From Gonium pectorale (taxonomy: Eukaryota; Chlorophyta; Chlorophyceae; Chlamydomonadales; Volvocaceae), in the NCBI GenBank assembly GCA_001584585.1, contig LSYV01000090.1, forward strand, positions 1,771 through 31,490: a stretch of DNA of 29,720 bases. The letters are read 5' to 3'. The notes beneath the pieces are model-generated. The model ran no database searches. It was given only the letters and a program-made list of their open reading frames with translations, and was not told the DNA's origin. Below, in pieces: positions 9,231 to 20,238 of this stretch (the stretch's first letter is position 1; each line of letters opens with the position of its first letter). A program made the position numbers and the translations under genes.

Positions 9231-12200
9231 CTACGCCCTCGCCGCCGCCAGGTCGTCCAGCACCGCCTGCATGTCCTCGTGCGCCATGGGGATGGTGAGC
9301 AGCTCGCCGCTGTTGTCCGAGGCGGGCCGCAGCCGCACCAGCGCGTGGTCCACAAACTCCACAAGGTGCTGCCGCAGGACGCGCTCGTCGCGGACCAGGT
9401 AGCGCTCGCGGCACATCCTAGGAGGCGGTGTGTGTGTGTGTGGTTTGGGGGGGTAGGGAGGGGCGGGTGTTTGGGATGGGGTGAGGTATGTGTGGGTGGG
9501 GTGTGGGTGTGGCTCGTCGCGGACCAGGAGGCGCTCGCGGCCCATCCTGGAGTGGGGGGGAGGTGGAGGGGCAGGGGGGGTGGCGGGGACAGGGGAAAGG
9601 GGAGAGGGGAGGAGAGGTGTGGTGTGGGAAGGGTGTGCGCATAAAGCTCGGCTAGAGGGAGCTTGGGGCCTGGGCTTGCGCGGGGGGTTGGGATTTGGGT
9701 GGGATCGGGTGCGACGAGTGGGGTGGACGTGGCGGGTGGGTGGAATGGGAAGGCGGGAGCATGGCGTCTCGGCGTTTGGCTGTCACGGCGGGCGCCGTCC
9801 TGTGCTGCCCTGCCTCTTGCCTTGTGCAACCTCGCCCCATTCCAGGGTAGCCCCCACCTGCGGCCCCAGCCTCCTCTCCGACCCCTCCCTCCCTCCCCCC
9901 CCCTCAGCAGCCCGCACCCCCCCCTCCCACCTGTACAGGTGCGCGAAGGCCACCCCCTCGCACTCGCGGTCGTCCAGCAGGTGCTCCGCCAGCACCTTGA
10001 ACACCTCCTGCGGCTCCATCGGGGGTCGGGGAGGGGCGTTTACGGGTCGGGGGGTTTGGGTGGTGGTGGTGTGGGGGTTGGGAGAGGGTGCGTCGAGCAG
10101 GCGCGTGTGTGTATGTGGGTGGGTGCGCTCGTGCAAACCACCCCTCCCATCATCTGCAGGGGCGACGAGGGTGGTCTTTTCGGGGGGCCGCGACCAGGCA
10201 CCGGCGGCGCCACCCAGCCCGGCGAGGGTGCGGTGGGGCGGCGGAGGTGCTCGGGGTTAGAGATGTACGCCACGCGCCTCGACTAGCGAGGAGAACGCCG
10301 TCGCGCCGAAGCAAATGGCCCGTGCACTCAGCTGCCCATGACAGCCCCACCCCAGCCCACACAGCGCTGCCCCACCCCACGCCACCTCGCCGCCGCACCC
10401 CATCACCCCCCATCCTGCCGTCCCTTCTCCCCACCCCACCCTTCCCGCCCTGCCATCCCTTCCCCCTGCCCCTCACCCTCACCCCGACTACAACCTCGAA
10501 GGTATGCCATGGCACGGATCGCACGTCGCTGACATCGAAATTTTGCATGTCGTCTTCAACTCTACCCAGACCGCCGTTCCTTGGGTATGCGATTCGGTGT
10601 CCGCGAAGCGACCCGTTTCCCGTTCCGTATTACCTCCCCCCGCACCTGCGCCCCGAGCACCAGGCTGCGCAGCACGGTGCCCGCACCCGCCGTCACCACA
10701 CCCGACTTGAACGCGCCTGCACCGGCCGGGTGGGTGGGAGGCAAAGACGGCTCAGAATGTAGGCGACGGGGCAAGGGAGGGGTGCCGAGCCGGGCGCTAC
10801 GCATGCCACTGCCCCCCTCCCAGCAGAAGGACGGCCCGCAGATGGGGAGGTCGTGGCACGGAGAGGGGAGGCCTGGGCAGGAGGAGGGCGGGCGGGGGGG
10901 ATTTGGTTCGTGGCAAGCCGCCACCCGCCCAGTCCAACAGCTTGCGTGGCTCTGAGGGCCCACACCCCGCGTGCCGGCAACACACCACCTCAGTGCGTGT
11001 GGCTCGGGCCTCAACCCGCGCCCGGCCACTGCCCCGACTCGCACGCAGGCCGCTCCTCCGCCCCCGACACTGCTCTCTTAACCCCTCCGCCTCCCCCCCT
11101 CCCGGGAGCCTTCATGTGGACGCCAGTGCCGTTCACGGCCAGCCGTTTGCTCCTTTAAAACCCCCCCTCCGCGAGGACGCCCTAGGTGGCCTACCCAGAC
11201 CAGCTCCCACCGCCACGCTCCCCGCCTGGCCCCGCCTTTGCCCGCCCCACCCCGCCCCGCCCCGCCCAACCTCGCCCGCCTCCCCGGATCAGTCCGCCCC
11301 GCCCCGCCTCTGCTGTTCCATACACCACCACTCCTCGCACCCCGCCCCATCCCACCCAGCCCGCCCCACCCATGAGCACGGACGGCGCGCCGCTGGTCTC
11401 CAGCAGGTAGGGCGCGAAGGTGGTGGCGTTCATGAACTGCCACCTGCGGCCAGAGGGGCGGCGGACGGGCAGTGTGGCGGCGGGCGGACACCGGGCGGGC
11501 GGCGGGACAGCGGGGCGGCGGGCGCATTGCGGCGGGGCGGGGCGGGGCAGGGCGGGGAAGGCATGAAAAGAAGGGGAGGCAGCTGAAAGGGATATGGGTT
11601 GGACGGGGAGCGCACCGGGGCCGTGCTGTTCCAGCGCGAGAAGGAAGGGGTGAAGGGGGGCCCGCCCGGGGTTGGGGAGGGCAGCGTTCGCTGTAGCCCC
11701 GGGGGATGGGGACGCGGCCGCCGCCCGCAGCGGCTACCCGGCCCAGGGCAACGCCCAAGCCTGAGCAAAGACCCAACCGCACCCCCGCTCAGGTCCCCCT
11801 TCCCTCCCCAGCATGAGGAGCCGAGCGGCGCGTGGGACACCCCACGCAACCCCGCCTCCTCCGGGTCCCGCCGGCTCACAAGCTCTCTTCACCCCCCCCC
11901 TTTCCCTCAACGCCCCCGCGCCCCCCACCACCATCCCCCCGTATCCCTCAACGCCCCCGCGACCCTCACCCAACCCCACCCCACCTGAACCGCGCGGCGT
12001 CCGCCGAGTCCCACAGCAGCGGCGCCAGCGCGTGGTCCACCGAGGCGATCAGGTGGACCTGTCGGGACGGTTAGTAATTGCGGTTGGGAAAAAGACAACG
12101 GATACCGTTTTGACAACCTAAACTACCAACTGTCGGCAGCCCGGACGGACGCTTCTGCACGGCGGTGGATGGCCCCGAGGCCGGCGAGCGAGCGTCGCCC

Positions 12201-15200
12201 CCGGCTGGGGGTGCCCCAGCCCCGCCCTCGGCCCCTCCTCCGCATCCATGCCCATGCCCGCAGAGTGGAGATCCTGTTAACAACATCAAGAGTATGTCGC
12301 CCCATACGCCCAGCGCCCCTTCTGCCCGACGATGTGAAGGTGCACAACCGAGGGCAGCGATCCCGACCTGAGGGCACGCCGCCAGCGAGCTAAGCAGCGA
12401 CACGTCAGGCCGCAGGCCTGCAGTGGGGGTTGCGGAGGGGCGGAGGGCCGGAGGGGGGCATGTCGGGCTGAGTGGTGCGGCGGACTTGGCGGGCAAGGTA
12501 GACACAGGCGGTAGCCGTGCCAGTGCCGTACGTCAACGTGCGACAACAACCAAACATCTTCTCGGTACACCCTGTACAACAGAGGCAACGCAACCGTTTC
12601 CCCCGGGAGTACCCGTACCGCACCCGCTCCGTCCAGGTTGTGGATCACCACGAACACATGCCGCTCGGGCGGCTCCTGCCGGACCTCGTCCACCAGCGCC
12701 CGCAGCGCGCCGTGCGAGCCGCCGCCACCGCCGCCACCTCCCCCTCCGCCGCCGCCCCCGCCGCCGCCCGTGATCCTGACGCTGCGCTGCGTGAGCGCCC
12801 CAGCCACGGCCGTCACCACCTCGCGGGCGGTGCAGCGCGGGTTGTAGCCGTGGAAGGTCAGCACGGCGGCGTCGCCCCTGCGAGCGGCGCGCGGCGCACG
12901 GGGCGGGAGGGCGGGCGCATGAGCGTGTGCTTGTGCATGTGCGTGTGTGTGCGGGGGGAGGGGGTAAAGGGAAAATGTATGTGCATGTGGGAGATGTGTG
13001 TGTGGGAGGGGCGGGGGTGGAGGGAGGCGGGTTGGGGGGGGAGGGGTTGGGGGGGAGGGGTGGGGGGGGGGCAAGTGCATGTGGGGATGCGGGGATGCAG
13101 TGAAGGCCGGGAGGGGGCGGGGGCCGGGGGCAGCGGGTTGGCGCCTGGCCGGAGACTGTCGCTGGCTCGGTCGCGGTCGAGCTGCTCCTCCCCGCAGGCG
13201 CAGGTGCAGGTGGCTGCCGACGCACGACGCGAGTCACACGGCACGGCACGGCACGGCACGGCACGGCAGGGGGGCGTGGCGTCGGGAGGGCGTCGGTCTG
13301 GGCGCGAGCTGGCATCGCAGGGGGTGGGGCGTGGGGGAACGCCCGCGGACGCAGCCGGAAGGCGGCGTGACTCCGGGGCCACCGGCAGGTGGAGCCGGAG
13401 CGAGCGCACGGCGGGTTTGCGGCCATGGCACGGTGGCCGGCGGGTGGACGGCAGGGTCAAGTTGGGAGGCCGGGCACGGCACGGCGTGTGTGGGGTGGAT
13501 GCGGCGGGGAGCGCAGCGGCGCTCTCGGGCCGCCGTGAGCAGGGAATGCCACGCCGCCGTGTTGGGATCCGGCCCAGGGGTGACCAGGAGACGAGGGAGC
13601 CCGCTGCCCAGTAAGGTGGCCGCACAAACGAGGGGACGCGCTGAAGCACAGTGCCTAACCTGTTGCGCGGCCCCGCCAGGAAGCGGGCAAACTCGTCCAG
13701 CAGGGCGCGCTTGGATCCAAAGCCGTACAGCAGTACGGAGAAGTTTGACCTGCAGCGGGGCAGCCACGTGGGACGGGCGGGCGATCCGCTGGTCACCCGT
13801 GTCCTGCAGCAGCACCCCTCGGGATACCCCCTTCCCCATCCTTCTTCGGGGTGGTCCAAGGCCGTCCCTCTCCTCCGGCGGGGCGGCTGGGGGAGAGGGA
13901 GAGGGTGTGGGAACGACTCTCCTCCCTAGGGAAGGCCCGTCCTGGAGATGACCATTAATGGTGACAGCACAGAACATAAATGTACGGCAGCCCCGTACGG
14001 CGTCGGCTGGCATGGCATCGTCGCGTGTCTTGGACAGCCCTGCCAGTCAAGTGCAGAACCGCACGCCAACCCGTGCGGTGAAACATTGAAGGGCGTCGTC
14101 GCCGCCACGCGCCCCAGGGCCGGGCCCCAGGGCCGCGCCGGGCACCTGAGGCGGCTGTGCCAGTCGTTTGTGTAATGACGCGCAATCCACCCCCGCCCTG
14201 TGATAAATACCACACATCGCCACGCGCCCCAGGGCCCGGCCGCACCTGAGGCGGCTGTGCCAGTCGTCAAACTGCGACCTGCGTTTGGCAACACGGGGTG
14301 GTAGTGGTGGGAGAGTCTTGTCGGAGGGGGGCAGCGTGTCTTGAAGGCATGCTCAGTAGACGGCGAGGGGCGCGGGGCGCGGGGCGGGGGGCGCGGGGCG
14401 GGGGACGCGGGGCGGGGGAAGCGCTCGGCGCCGGGCGTTGCGGGCGGGGCGCGGGGCGAGCGGGTGCACGCGGCAAGCGGTGCGGCACGCAACGGCACCG
14501 CCCGGCACAGTCAGCCAGGTCAGGTCACGTGCGCGCGGCCGGGCGGGCGGGTGGGCGCGGGCGCAGGCGACACCCCACCGTAGGTCCGACATAAGCTTGG
14601 CCTTCTTGTTGGAGTTCTTGGCCGGCAGCTCGCCGTACTGCACCCGCCTGCCGCCGCCGTCACCGCCGTGGCCGCCGCCGCCGCCGGTGGCGCCGCCGAT
14701 GCGCCGCTCAAGCAGCTCNNNNNNNNNNNNNNNNNNNNNNNNNNNNNNNNNNNNNNNNNNNNNNNNNNNNNNNNNNNNNNNNNNNNNNNNNNNNNNNNNN
14801 NNNNNNNNNNNNNNNNNNNNNNNNNNNNNNNNNNNNNNNNNNNNNNNNNNNNNNNNNNNNNNNNNNNNNNNNNNNNNNNNNNNNNNNNNNNNNNNNNNNN
14901 NNNNNNNNNNNNNNNNNNNNNNNNNNNNNNNNNNNNNNNNNNNNNNNNNNNNNNNNNNNNNNNNNNNNNNNNNNNNNNNNNNNNNNNNNNNNNNNNNNNN
15001 NNNNNNNNNNNNNNNNNNNNNNNNNNNNNNNNNNNNNNNNNNNNNNNNNNNNNNNNNNNNNNNNNNNNNNNNNNNNNNNNNNNNNNNNNNNNNNNNNNNN
15101 NNNNNNNNNNNNNNNNNNNNNNNNNNNNNNNNNNNNNNNNNNNNNNNNNNNNNNNNNNNNNNNNNNNNNNNNNNNNNNNNNNNNNNNNNNNNNNNNNNNN

Positions 15201-15941
15201 NNNNNNNNNNNNNNNNNNNNNNNNNNNNNNNNNNNNNNNNNNNNNNNNNNNNNNNNNNNNNNNNNNNNNNNNNNNNNNNNNNNNNNNNNNNNNNNNNNNN
15301 NNNNNNNNNNNNNNNNNNNNNNNNNNNNNNNNNNNNNNNNNNNNNNNNNNNNNNNNNNNNNNNNNNNNNNNNNNNNNNNNNNNNNNNNNNNNNNNNNNNN
15401 NNNNNNNNNNNNNNNNNNNNNTGCCGCCACGAGTCGCGGGTCCCGTCTCCTGTCCCGCTTCTATAATCTCCACGTCCTCGTCCTCCTCAGAGGAGGAGCT
15501 CCCAGCACCCGAACTGTCGTCGCCGGATCCAGATTCCGAGTCTTCGGAATCCGGCTCCGCCGCTGCGGCCGCTGCCCGGCTGCCGCCTCGCTTGGCGCCG
15601 GCTGCCGCGGCAGCGCCCGACCGGCTCGGTGCGGGTGCCGCCCTCCTGCCGGCGGTAACGGCTGTTGCCTCCCCGGCGGCCGTACCTGTCGGTGCCGTAC
15701 GCCGCTGGCTCGTGCGCGTGACACGTGGGGCCGTGGAAGTGGCAGGGGCCGCGGCCGCCTTGCCGGAGCCGCGCCGCGTTGTCAACCTCACGGCCTCCTC
15801 GACCTCGACATCGCTGCCGCTGCTGCTGTCTTCGTCGCCGTCCGAGCCACGAGCGTCCGCGTTGTATGCATTTGTGGGCTGGACGGAGCGCCGGGGCCGT
15901 TGAGAGGGCCCGGCCTGGGTTTCTGCCTTCTTGGGCGCCAT
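9231..15941 (-). CDS. ORC2: Origin recognition complex subunit 2 (ORC2)
   Basis: ORC2 is a core subunit of the six-protein complex that marks replication origins and loads the MCM helicase. Exons on the minus strand: 15941 into the gap; gap to 14579; 14278-14246; 13749-13660; 12877-12624; 12417-12368; 12058-11985; 11443-11370; 10716-10646; 10007-9931; 9417-9231 (TAG). All junctions after the gap are GT-AG and in phase. The N-terminal part is acidic and disordered (SSSSEEDEDVEIIEAG). The core has the family signatures: NFSVLLYGFGSKRALLDEFA (degenerate Walker A), LTFHGYNP, FVVIHNLDGAG, VHLIASVDHALAPLLWDSA, NATTFAPYLLE, VLRSLVLGAQ, EVFKVLAEHLL. The C-terminal winged-helix part has RERYLVRDERVLRQHLVEF. 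Visible coding sequence is about 522 codons plus whatever lies in the gap, within the family's range. Odd points are a 17-Gly insertion and duplicated splice junctions. The gene is divergent from the 16799 gene. Confidence 0.93.
9383..9551 (-). repeat. In-frame tandem duplication of the last ORC2 exon's start and acceptor
   Basis: Plus-strand 9383-9420 recurs at 9512-9549 with only a few differences, an offset of 129 bases or 43 codons. Each copy reads, on the minus strand, acceptor AG|G followed by MCRERYLVRDE (copy at 9417) or MGRERLLVRDE (copy at 9546). The 129 bases between the two acceptors are open in the ORC2 frame. The copy first met by the spliceosome (acceptor before 9546) has the longer C-rich tract. 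Confidence 0.85.
12718..12768 (-). repeat. Poly-glycine codon run (17 Gly) in ORC2
   Basis: Seventeen consecutive Gly codons (mixed GGC, GGG, GGA and GGT) lie between VRITG-type sequence and SHGALRALVDEV in the ORC2 core. The codons are mixed, so this is not a pure recent triplet expansion. Confidence 0.9.
13236..13268. repeat. Pentanucleotide (CGGCA)n repeat in an ORC2 intron
   Basis: About six copies of CGGCA occur in tandem in the intron between 13659 and 12878. This is a simple repeat with no visible role. Confidence 0.8.
14104..14278 (-). repeat. Duplicated exon end and donor site in an ORC2 intron
   Basis: The 33-base exon 14278-14246 ends in a block that recurs 100 bases further into the intron: plus-strand 14142-14167 is identical to 14242-14267 over 26 bases, including the CAG|GTGC donor. 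A companion block (GCCACGCGCCCCAGGG) recurs at 14104 and 14218, so the duplicated unit is about 100-114 bp with an indel. The intronic copy lacks the matching 5' part of the exon and is not in the ORC2 frame. Confidence 0.85.
14719..15421. other. Assembly gap (703 N) inside ORC2
   Basis: Unknown bases interrupt ORC2 between its N-terminal acidic region and the segment starting ELLERRIGG. With the stated gap length the two sides are not in the same frame, so the gap holds at least one intron or its length is only an estimate. Confidence 0.99.
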
Positions 15942-16798
15942 CGCTGTTCGATGGCGAGGGGCGTGCGGGATGCGGGGGTGCGCGTGGCCTCCTAAGACTG
16001 CCCAACGATCAGTTAATTGCGCTCATGGGAGTCTGGTGACGGCAAGGGAAGAGGCAAGGGGAAAACGAGTGCGATGCAAGGGAACTGTCCGAACTTATGC
16101 AATCCAGCGGCTTGAGCGATGAACGTAAAGACGTATTGGTAAAATCGCGTGGCCGCAAGGAGAGCGAGTTAGGCGCTCCAGCGCAAAGTTTCAGAATAGT
16201 ACGAGCACAAAAAAGGGCGGGAACCGGAACCGGAGGGGCAAGCTTGCTGCGTCGCAGCCCCCGTCACCCTGTCTGCTCATATTCATAACTTTTGAAAGCT
16301 CATTGCCTTCGCAGCTGAGCAGGCCAATTAGGGTAAGGACAGACAGGCGGGCCCCCGCCCCCCCCATACTCGCCTAGCTGACCGTAAGACCGTCAGACCT
16401 CGCTAGACCTTGACTCTAGATAATCTATACGCATACGGACCGGAGAGCACCCCTTCCGCCACTTGTCGGGTTCAACGGCAGCGATGAGCTCCCCACTGGC
16501 GCGCGGGGCATGCTCCCAACGGTTATCCAAGGTAGAAATACATTCCAAAAGCCCTTGGCAACGATGTCTTGCGAAGCAGTCGCTGCATGCGCCTGTTGAC
16601 CGGGCGAGGACCTCGCACGCTGTAGCTCCCTCGTCGACAAAGCGTCCGCGTTAGCCACATACCCTGCGGTGCTCTGCGGTGCCAGTACGCGGCATCTTCC
16701 ATGCATTTGGCTGCTGCTGCCCGCAGGCTGGTAACGCGCTGCAGCCGGCGGTGCCCCATGCGCGCCTGTCGCCCGAGTGCCCCAGCCGGCGCCGCGCG
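15942..16798. promoter_or_regulatory. Divergent promoter region of ORC2 and the 16799 gene
   Basis: The two ATGs point away from each other across 857 bases, so both promoters should be here. GC is lower than in flanking exons. GGCGGGAA at 16216-16223 resembles a reversed E2F site (TTTSSCGC) with one mismatch at the edge. E2F control of replication genes is known in plants and algae, but assigning this site is inference. A CCAAT motif occurs near 16323. I see no clear TATA box and no other gene in this stretch. Confidence 0.4.
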
Positions 16799-19700
16799 AT
16801 GCGGCTATCGGTCAGCGCCTTTCTCTTCAACCCCACGGCCCCTAGTAGCAGCAGCGCCGGCGGCAGCGCCACGCGGCCAAAGGACGCCATCAGCAATCGG
16901 CTCAGCGAGCTGCGGAGCCGGTCAGAGGAGGAGGACCGCGCGATGATCGCACAGCAGCAACTTCGGGGGGATGACGACGACGTGGCGGACTCCGACGAGG
17001 AGCGGGGGCTGGCGGAGGCGGCGCCGCGGGGGCGGTTGCAGTTCGGGCCCCACCCGGCGGACTCCGAGGATGAGGAGGGAGACGACAACCACCATGACGC
17101 GTTCCGGCAACAGATGGCGCTGGCTGGCGCCACGCCCAGTGAGCTCGGGGGGCAAGGGGCTGAAGCTTGGGCTGCATTCCTGCCTGGTCGTCCCAACTCA
17201 ACCCCGTCCGGGCCCGTGGGGGGTGGGGGCTGTACCGGGGGGACCGGTGTCCCGGTGTCGGGGCCCGTCTCTGAGCCGACAGTGGGGTCCAGAGCGCTGC
17301 ACGCCCTGCCCAGGGTTTGGTTGGACGCGGGAGGTGTGAGCTCGGCAGGCCGCGGGTGACCTCGCCGAGAGCGTCGCGTTCCGCAGGACCGCTGCGTTCA
17401 TTTGCAAAGCCCCGCCTGGCCTGTGCTGGCGGTTACACGAGCACCCACCCAATCGCAACGCCCCTCGAACCCGCTCCGCAGGCGCGAACGTGACGGCCCG
17501 CTCATTGCGCTACCTCGTATCCGACCCCAAACCCGAGGTGAGAGGCGCGGTGCGATGCGGGGGGCGCAGGGGCCCGCCATCGCCCTGGGCGTGTTCATCG
17601 TCCGCCGCTGTGTACCTCTGCATCGGTGTGCGTCGCAGCGGCACACGGGGGCCACGCCGGCACATGGCTGCGGGCGGTGCCCGTGAGCGTGCTCCTCAGC
17701 CGTTCCTCATGAGTCATGGCCCTCCCCCTCCTCTCTCGGCGACGGCGCACTCGGCTCTTATGTGCGCGCACCTCGACCGCGCTCAGGCCGCCCCTGGGGT
17801 CGTTCCCCCCACTGCATGCGCCCCAGGGCTGCTCTCTGAGAATGCCTTCCAACCCTCTACCCCCCCCCCCCCCACTTGATCGTTCTCAACACCCGTGCGT
17901 GCACCGCCCACAACACTCGGCATACCCCTTTCCCCCCGACCCGGGACAAACGCTGCTGGCGCCCAGCCCGTCGTTGTTCGTTCCCTTTCCCCTTCAAACC
18001 CCCAACCCTTATTCGCGCGTCACTCAGCACCCAGATACACCTTCCCCCCTCTTAACACCAGTGCACCTCTCACAACACTGGCAACCCCCTTCCCCCGACC
18101 CTTTCGCGCGCCCCCCTCCGCACCCCACCCAGATCAAGCTCATCCACCGCTTCAAGCCCGGCCAGAGCCCCAGCGACGCCGACGCCGAGTTCTGGCGCTC
18201 CTTCGTCGACAAGTGCCGCCTCGCATGGGGCGTGTTCTTCCCGCCCAAGCCGCAGACCTCGATGCCGCGCCGCACCGGCGGCGGCCTCGGCGCCTGGGCC
18301 AGCGGTGTCGGCAAGCTGCTCCTCAGTGGCCAGCCGGCGGCGCCGGTGGCTGGCGCCGCCAGCGGCTCCAGCCTCAGCGCCAAGCAGGTCGTGCTCAACC
18401 GCCTCCAGATGGTGCTCATCGCGGACAGGTCGGTCGGTCGGCCGTTGGCGGTTGCTAAATTGGGGGGCTGTAAGCAGGCGGTTGGCGGTTGCTGGTGTGT
18501 GACCGTGGCCGCGGTCTGCCTGGCAGGCACCCTCCCGTTGCTGCCGCCGCTCTCGACCCCCTGTTTCCTCCCTCTTAACTGAAACTGACCCTCCCCGGCC
18601 TAACTCTCCCTCCCCCCGCCAGGTGCGGCGTGTCGGCCGAGTCACTGCTGGACATGAAGGCGCAGACGCTGGCGGCGCTGGCGGACTACATGGGCGGGGA
18701 CCTGGCGGCGGACGTGTCGCAGCTGGAGGTGCAGGTGGGGCCCGTGGGCGCGGGCCAGTGCCTGTGTGATGGGGCGGGGAGCAGCTGAGGCGCGAGTCAC
18801 ACAGAAGACGGGACGGGGCGCCGGAAAGCGGATTGGGGGGAGGGGCGGCTGGTCATCGAGAGGCACGACGGGAGGCGACGGAGTCGGGCCTTCAGATACG
18901 CGGGCGAGTGGCGTCCACGCCGCGGGCGCCGGCGCGGAGGACCCTTTTGCCGGCGGGCGCCTCTGGCTCGGCGCCCGTTGCGTGAGCGGATCAACACCAG
19001 CTGACCGCCCCTCAGCACGCGGGCGCAGCGGCCTTCAGCGGCGGCGGCGCGTTCGCTAAGGGAGTCCCTCCCCTCGTGCGCTGGGCATGCCCTAGGCCCC
19101 CTTCCCGTCACCGAGGCGACAAACTCGCCAACAGGCCACAGCGCTTCCCGGTGTACGAACCCAAAACCACCCGCCATCTCCCGTCGCCCCGGCCTCCGGA
19201 TACATGCCGGTGGCCTCACAACACGCTGTGCTGGCGCTAAGATGCCTTTCCTTCCCTTTCCCTCCCGATCCTAATCCCTCGGTGCCGCGTGCCTCGTCGC
19301 CGGCGTCAGGTGTCCGCGCTCAAGCCCAGCGGCGAGCGAGTCACCATGACCATCGGCTTTGCGGACATGCTCGCGGACGAGGAGGTGGGCGCCGGGTAAA
19401 GGGTGCGAGATAGGGGGGCAGTGTAATGAAGGAACGCGTTTGGTAAGACCAGGAACGGCTTTTGAAGTCGCGTGAAGGCGGCAGCGGGTAGAGTGTAAGG
19501 CAACGATGGGGCGCCGGTTGCTGCGTCCTTTGGTCAGCACGCTTCCGTAGCGTGCGGGGGCTTTGGGCACTGAGCGGCTGCACGAGTTGATGACGGCGCG
19601 CGAAGGATGGGGGGCGGGAGGGAGTAAGCGCTGGTGATGCGGTATGGCAGCCCGGCCGCTCCTCGCCAGGCAGGGCATTCGGCGGGAGGGGGGCCGCTCG

Positions 19701-20238
19701 GGTGTGGTGGTGGTGGCGATGATGCGGCGAGCGTTCACTGACTCCTCCGTGCCCAATCGCCTCTGCCCCGCCCCCCTCCCCTCATCGCACCCCAGCTCCG
19801 AGACCCGCTTCACTACGACTACGAGGTGCGCAAGAGGGCCGAGGAGAAAAATGGGGACTCCATGGCGGGGTGGCGGGCTGTTGGGGCCTGCCTGGCGGGC
19901 AACACTCCCTTTCATGGGGTGCTTGCTAGCAAAGCAGGATCGCTCGTAGCTCCGCTAGAACACGCGTGCCCACTAGCGACAGCGGCCTGCCAACCCGCAC
20001 AGCGTGCCTGCGCCCCTCCCCACTCCCCCCCCCCCGGTCCGTACACACGCACCGTACGGCGCACCGCGTGTAACCGTCGTCGTTGCGGCCCTCGCCCCGA
20101 AACCTGCAGTACGAGGATGACGACGACTACTTCACGCCCGAGGAGGACGACGACTCGCGGGCCACCGATATCGCCGAAGCGCCCACGGCTGGCCTCAAGG
20201 CCGTTCGCATCGCGGCCGTGCCCGTCGACCAAGAGTAG
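16799..20238 (+). CDS. Unrecognised acidic protein, 345 residues, seven exons
   Basis: I do not recognise the family. Exons: 16799-17138, 17482-17537, 18133-18428, 18623-18734, 19310-19384, 19796-19825 and 20110-20238 (TAG). All junctions are GT-AG, most acceptors follow clear C/T tracts, and the phases agree. The N-terminal third is charged (ISNRLSELRSRSEEEDRAMI, then DDDDVADSDEERG). The middle looks folded: SLRYLVSDPKPEIKLIHRFK, FWRSFVDKCRLAWGVFFPPK and VVLNRLQMVLIADRCGVSAE, then LAALADYMGGDLAADVSQLE. Near the C-terminus, VTMTIGFADMLADEE leads into a Tyr/Asp/Glu tail (YEDDDDYFTPEEDDD). There is no signal peptide or membrane segment. The start is the first in-frame ATG; the frame is open upstream to at least 16679, so an earlier spliced start is possible. 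The acidic tail suggests interaction with basic partners, which is inference. Confidence 0.8.
17909..18100. repeat. Repeated C-rich block in an intron
   Basis: A block of about 30 bases (CACAACACT, then GGCA, a C/T run and CCGACC) occurs at 17909-17941 and, slightly altered, at 18071-18100. Both lie in the 595-base intron before the exon at 18133 and extend its polypyrimidine region. Confidence 0.6.

Noticed and set aside
13236..13268. Pentamer array considered as a CRISPR-like or telomeric repeat
   Set aside because: The units are contiguous 5-base repeats with no spacers and do not match a telomere repeat. It is an ordinary intronic microsatellite.
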